The translations under genes and the position numbers were made by a program. Positions 11,558-13,531 of a DNA stretch of 13,531 nt are shown here, piece by piece; position 1 is the stretch's first letter, and each line of letters opens with the position of its first letter. Source of the DNA: an uncultured Flavobacterium sp. Its GTDB lineage: Bacteria; Bacteroidota; Bacteroidia; Flavobacteriales; Flavobacteriaceae. The notes beneath the pieces are model-generated. The model saw nothing but the letters and a program-made list of their open reading frames with translations, was not told the origin of the DNA and did not search any database. Where the stretch lies: assembly GCF_946220915.1 (NCBI RefSeq), contig NZ_CAMIHH010000089.1, positions 1-13,531 of the forward strand, in the 5' to 3' direction.

Positions 11558-13429
11558 ATGTTCAACAAAATATATGATGTGATAGTAGTAGGGGCCGGGC
11601 ACGCGGGAAGCGAAGCTGCGGCCGCAGCTGCTAATATGGGGTCAAAGACTTTGCTGGTTACGATGAGCCTGCAAAACATAGCGCAAATGTCCTGCAATCC
11701 TGCCATGGGTGGTATCGCAAAAGGGCAGATCGTGCGTGAGATCGATGCATTGGGGGGCTACTCCGGGATTGTGACAGATAAGACTGCCATCCAGTTCCGC
11801 ATGCTGAATAAGTCGAAGGGGCCTGCCATGTGGAGCCCACGCGCGCAGAGCGACAGGATGCGGTTTGCAGAGGAGTGGAGGATGATGCTGGAGCGTACCC
11901 CAAACCTGGATTTTTACCAGGAAATGGTGTCGGGGCTGGTTATTGAAAATGACAAAATTACCGGAATCCGCACGTCGTTGGGAATAGAAATTAAGGCAAA
12001 AGCTGTGGTGCTGACGAATGGTACATTCCTGAATGGATTGATCCATATTGGGGAGAAACAGTTTGGCGGCGGCAGGGCAGGAGAAGGCGCTGCCTATGGC
12101 ATTACCGAAGACCTGGTGCGTATCGGATTTGAAGCCGGAAGGATGAAAACAGGTACGCCGCCACGCGTTGACGGCCGTTCTCTTGATTATACAAAGATGG
12201 AAGAGCAACCCGGTGATGATAACCCTGATAAGTTCTCATATTCTGAAGTAACTAAGCCGCTGACCAGGCAACGCTCGTGCTACATGACGTATACTTCGCA
12301 GGAAGTTCATGACATATTGAAGGAAGGCTTTGACCGTTCTCCTATGTTCAATGGCCGGATTAAAAGCCTTGGGCCGCGTTATTGCCCATCGATAGAAGAC
12401 AAGATCAACCGCTTTGCAGACAAGGATCGCCACCAGCTCTTTGTTGAACCCGAAGGCTGGGATACTGTTGAGGTTTATGTAAATGGATTTTCGACTTCCC
12501 TTCCGGAAGATGTGCAATTTAAAGCTTTGCGGTCAGTTGCCGGGTTTGAAAATGTCAAGTTCTTCCGCCCGGGATATGCCATTGAATACGATTATTTCCC
12601 GCCAACACAGCTGAAGCATACGCTCGAAACCAAACTTGTAGAGGGATTGTATTTCGCCGGACAAATAAATGGCACTACAGGCTATGAAGAAGCGGCCTCA
12701 CAGGGACTTATGGCAGGTATAAATGCACATTTGAAAGTGCAGGGCAAGGATCTATTTATATTAAAGCGTGACGAAGCCTATATAGGCGTACTTATTGATG
12801 ACCTTATCACGAAAGGTACTGAAGAGCCTTACCGGATGTTTACTTCGCGTGCCGAATACCGAACGTTGCTGCGCCAGGACAATGCCGATTTCAGGCTTAC
12901 ACCATTATCTTTTGAGATAGGTTTGGCCTCAGCCGAACGTATGCGACGCATGGAAAAGAAAAGGGATGAAAGTGAAGCATTCGTAAATTTCCTTAGGGAA
13001 ACAAGTGTTACGCCTGTAGAGGTAAACCCTGTTTTGGAAGCTAAGGATACTCCGGGAGTTACACAAGCGGAAAAGATGTTTAAGATATTTTCCCGCCCCC
13101 AGATCGAGCTGGACGACATGCTGAAATTTAATCGTGTTAGGGAATATATATCGGCGCATGAGCTTGATAGGGAAGTAGTAGATCAGGTACAGGTACAGGT
13201 TAAGTATTCTGGTTACATAGAAAAAGAACGAAATAATGCCGATAAGCTCAACAGGCTTGAGGATGTAAAAATCCCGGAAAACTTCGACTACGACAAAGTA
13301 AAATCACTTTCGCACGAAGCGCGTGAAAAAATGAAAAAAATAAGACCGGTTACTATTTCCCAGGCTTCGCGCATTAGTGGGGTTTCGCCAAGTGATGTGT
13401 CCGTTCTATTAATACATATGGGAAGATAA
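11558..13429 (+). CDS. mnmG: tRNA uridine-5-carboxymethylaminomethyl modification enzyme MnmG (GidA)
   Basis: MnmG works with the GTPase MnmE to install the cmnm5 group on wobble U34 of tRNAs such as Glu, Gln and Lys, using FAD, NADH and methylene-tetrahydrofolate. The ATG at 11558 (MFNKIYDVIVVGAGHAG) gives 623 residues, the normal length. A longer in-frame GTG start at 11525 would translate the parS-like palindrome and is rejected. The FAD-binding GAGHAG spans residues 12-17. The two functional cysteines are C46 (QMSCNPAMGG) and C276 (GPRYCPSIEDK), matching E. coli C47 and C277. GINAHLK and FTSRAEYRTLLRQDNAD are typical. The end, RISGVSPSDVSVLLIHMGR, is the conserved C-terminus. mnmE is not in the window. 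parS-like sites flank the gene on both sides, and a terminator follows. Confidence 0.98.
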   Translation: MFNKIYDVIVVGAGHAGSEAAAAAANMGSKTLLVTMSLQNIAQMSCNPAMGGIAKGQIVREIDALGGYSGIVTDKTAIQFRMLNKSKGPAMWSPRAQSDRMRFAEEWRMMLERTPNLDFYQEMVSGLVIENDKITGIRTSLGIEIKAKAVVLTNGTFLNGLIHIGEKQFGGGRAGEGAAYGITEDLVRIGFEAGRMKTGTPPRVDGRSLDYTKMEEQPGDDNPDKFSYSEVTKPLTRQRSCYMTYTSQEVHDILKEGFDRSPMFNGRIKSLGPRYCPSIEDKINRFADKDRHQLFVEPEGWDTVEVYVNGFSTSLPEDVQFKALRSVAGFENVKFFRPGYAIEYDYFPPTQLKHTLETKLVEGLYFAGQINGTTGYEEAASQGLMAGINAHLKVQGKDLFILKRDEAYIGVLIDDLITKGTEEPYRMFTSRAEYRTLLRQDNADFRLTPLSFEIGLASAERMRRMEKKRDESEAFVNFLRETSVTPVEVNPVLEAKDTPGVTQAEKMFKIFSRPQIELDDMLKFNRVREYISAHELDREVVDQVQVQVKYSGYIEKERNNADKLNRLEDVKIPENFDYDKVKSLSHEAREKMKKIRPVTISQASRISGVSPSDVSVLLIHMGR

Positions 13430-13531
13430 TGGAAGTGTTCCACGTGAAACGATTAGTAGAAACCCTTTTCTGTAAAGGGTTTTTTGTGTTTTTTTTATTG
13501 GCAGCATCATGCATCAGGCCAACTCATACTG
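13429..13531 (+). CDS. Possible lipoprotein, N-terminus only (runs off window)
   Basis: The ATG at 13429 shares its A with the mnmG stop (TAATG) and opens 34 codons without a stop to the window edge. The translation has a basic start (VKR), a hydrophobic run (GFFVFFLLAAS) and a cysteine at residue 28, which resembles a lipoprotein signal with an LAASC lipobox. Against it, the mnmG terminator hairpin lies inside this frame and its T tract supplies the run of Phe codons, so the hydrophobic segment could be an accident. A parS-like site covers codons 3-8. A later start (GTG at 13486, or TTG further on) is possible. The function cannot be told. Confidence 0.4.
   Translation, partial: MEVFHVKRLVETLFCKGFFVFFLLAASCIRPTHT
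13436..13451. promoter_or_regulatory. parS-like ParB-binding site 4
   Basis: TGTTCCACGTGAAACG matches the Bacillus-type parS TGTTCCACGTGAAACA at 15 of 16 bases. It begins 7 bp after the mnmG stop, so mnmG is bracketed by such sites. Confidence 0.75.
13460..13497 (+). terminator. Rho-independent terminator after mnmG
   Basis: AAACCCTTT/AAAGGGTTT forms a perfect 9-bp stem with loop TCTGT. A T-rich tract broken only by GTG follows. It lies 30 bp after the mnmG stop and inside the possible downstream reading frame. Confidence 0.8.

Noticed and set aside
11642..12208. 188-codon minus-strand open frame inside mnmG
   Set aside because: Antisense to a fully conserved MnmG region; no start signal or recognisable motif.
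13186..13203. CAGGTA tandem triplet inside mnmG
   Set aside because: It encodes a VQVQV stretch and is short; treated as chance coding repetition.

Overview
The window looks like chromosomal DNA of a member of the Bacteroidetes, most likely a Flavobacteriaceae (Flavobacterium-like) species with a fairly GC-rich coding fraction for that family. The signs are the protein types (MnmG, GltX, YbeY and a DUF4175-type giant protein that read like flavobacterial homologues), -7 promoter boxes of the TAnnTTTG type, poor Shine-Dalgarno sequences, and several kinds of intergenic repeat that I know from this phylum. It is mostly a housekeeping region. I see no phage, transposase, CRISPR array, toxin or defence locus.

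Layout. 1-273 is the 3' end of a LysE-type transporter gene, followed by a dispersed-type repeat. On the minus strand come a tRNA-Cys(GCA) with its own terminator (390-492) and folB (567-926). A 34-bp imperfect inverted repeat lies between folB and the divergent glnS (1094-2779, own terminator). An AT-rich gene-free stretch (2830-3224) leads to a tight three-gene operon of small envelope proteins (YtxH-like, holin-like/YqjE-like, and an unrecognised 78-residue protein; 3225-4174). This converges on minus-strand genes for a secreted EF-hand protein (4226-4528), an SPFH/band-7 protein (4658-5650) and gltX (5733-7241); a terminator-like hairpin lies downstream of each. A 428-bp gene-free region (7242-7669) holds three copies of a GC-rich palindromic repeat, a degenerate repeat and a cluster of weak DnaA-box-like words. 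A plus-strand operon then follows: a 1124-residue DUF4175-type protein (7670-11044), ybeY (11031-11450, overlapping by 14 bp), mnmG (11558-13429) and the start of a possible lipoprotein gene (13429 to window end).

Functional themes. Most named genes serve translation: glnS and gltX charge tRNA-Gln and tRNA-Glu, MnmG modifies the wobble uridine of the same tRNAs, YbeY acts in rRNA maturation, and a tRNA-Cys gene is present. folB supplies folate, and MnmG uses methylene-tetrahydrofolate as carbon donor.

The strongest non-coding signal is a set of four parS-like palindromes (TGTTCCACGTGGAACA and close variants). Three lie within 111 bp, from the last codons of ybeY to just before mnmG, and the fourth lies 6 bp after the mnmG stop. 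They match the ParB/Spo0J parS consensus and suggest that this is an origin-proximal chromosome segregation locus embedded in translation genes. The DnaA-box-like cluster about 4 kb upstream fits that idea but is weak evidence by itself.
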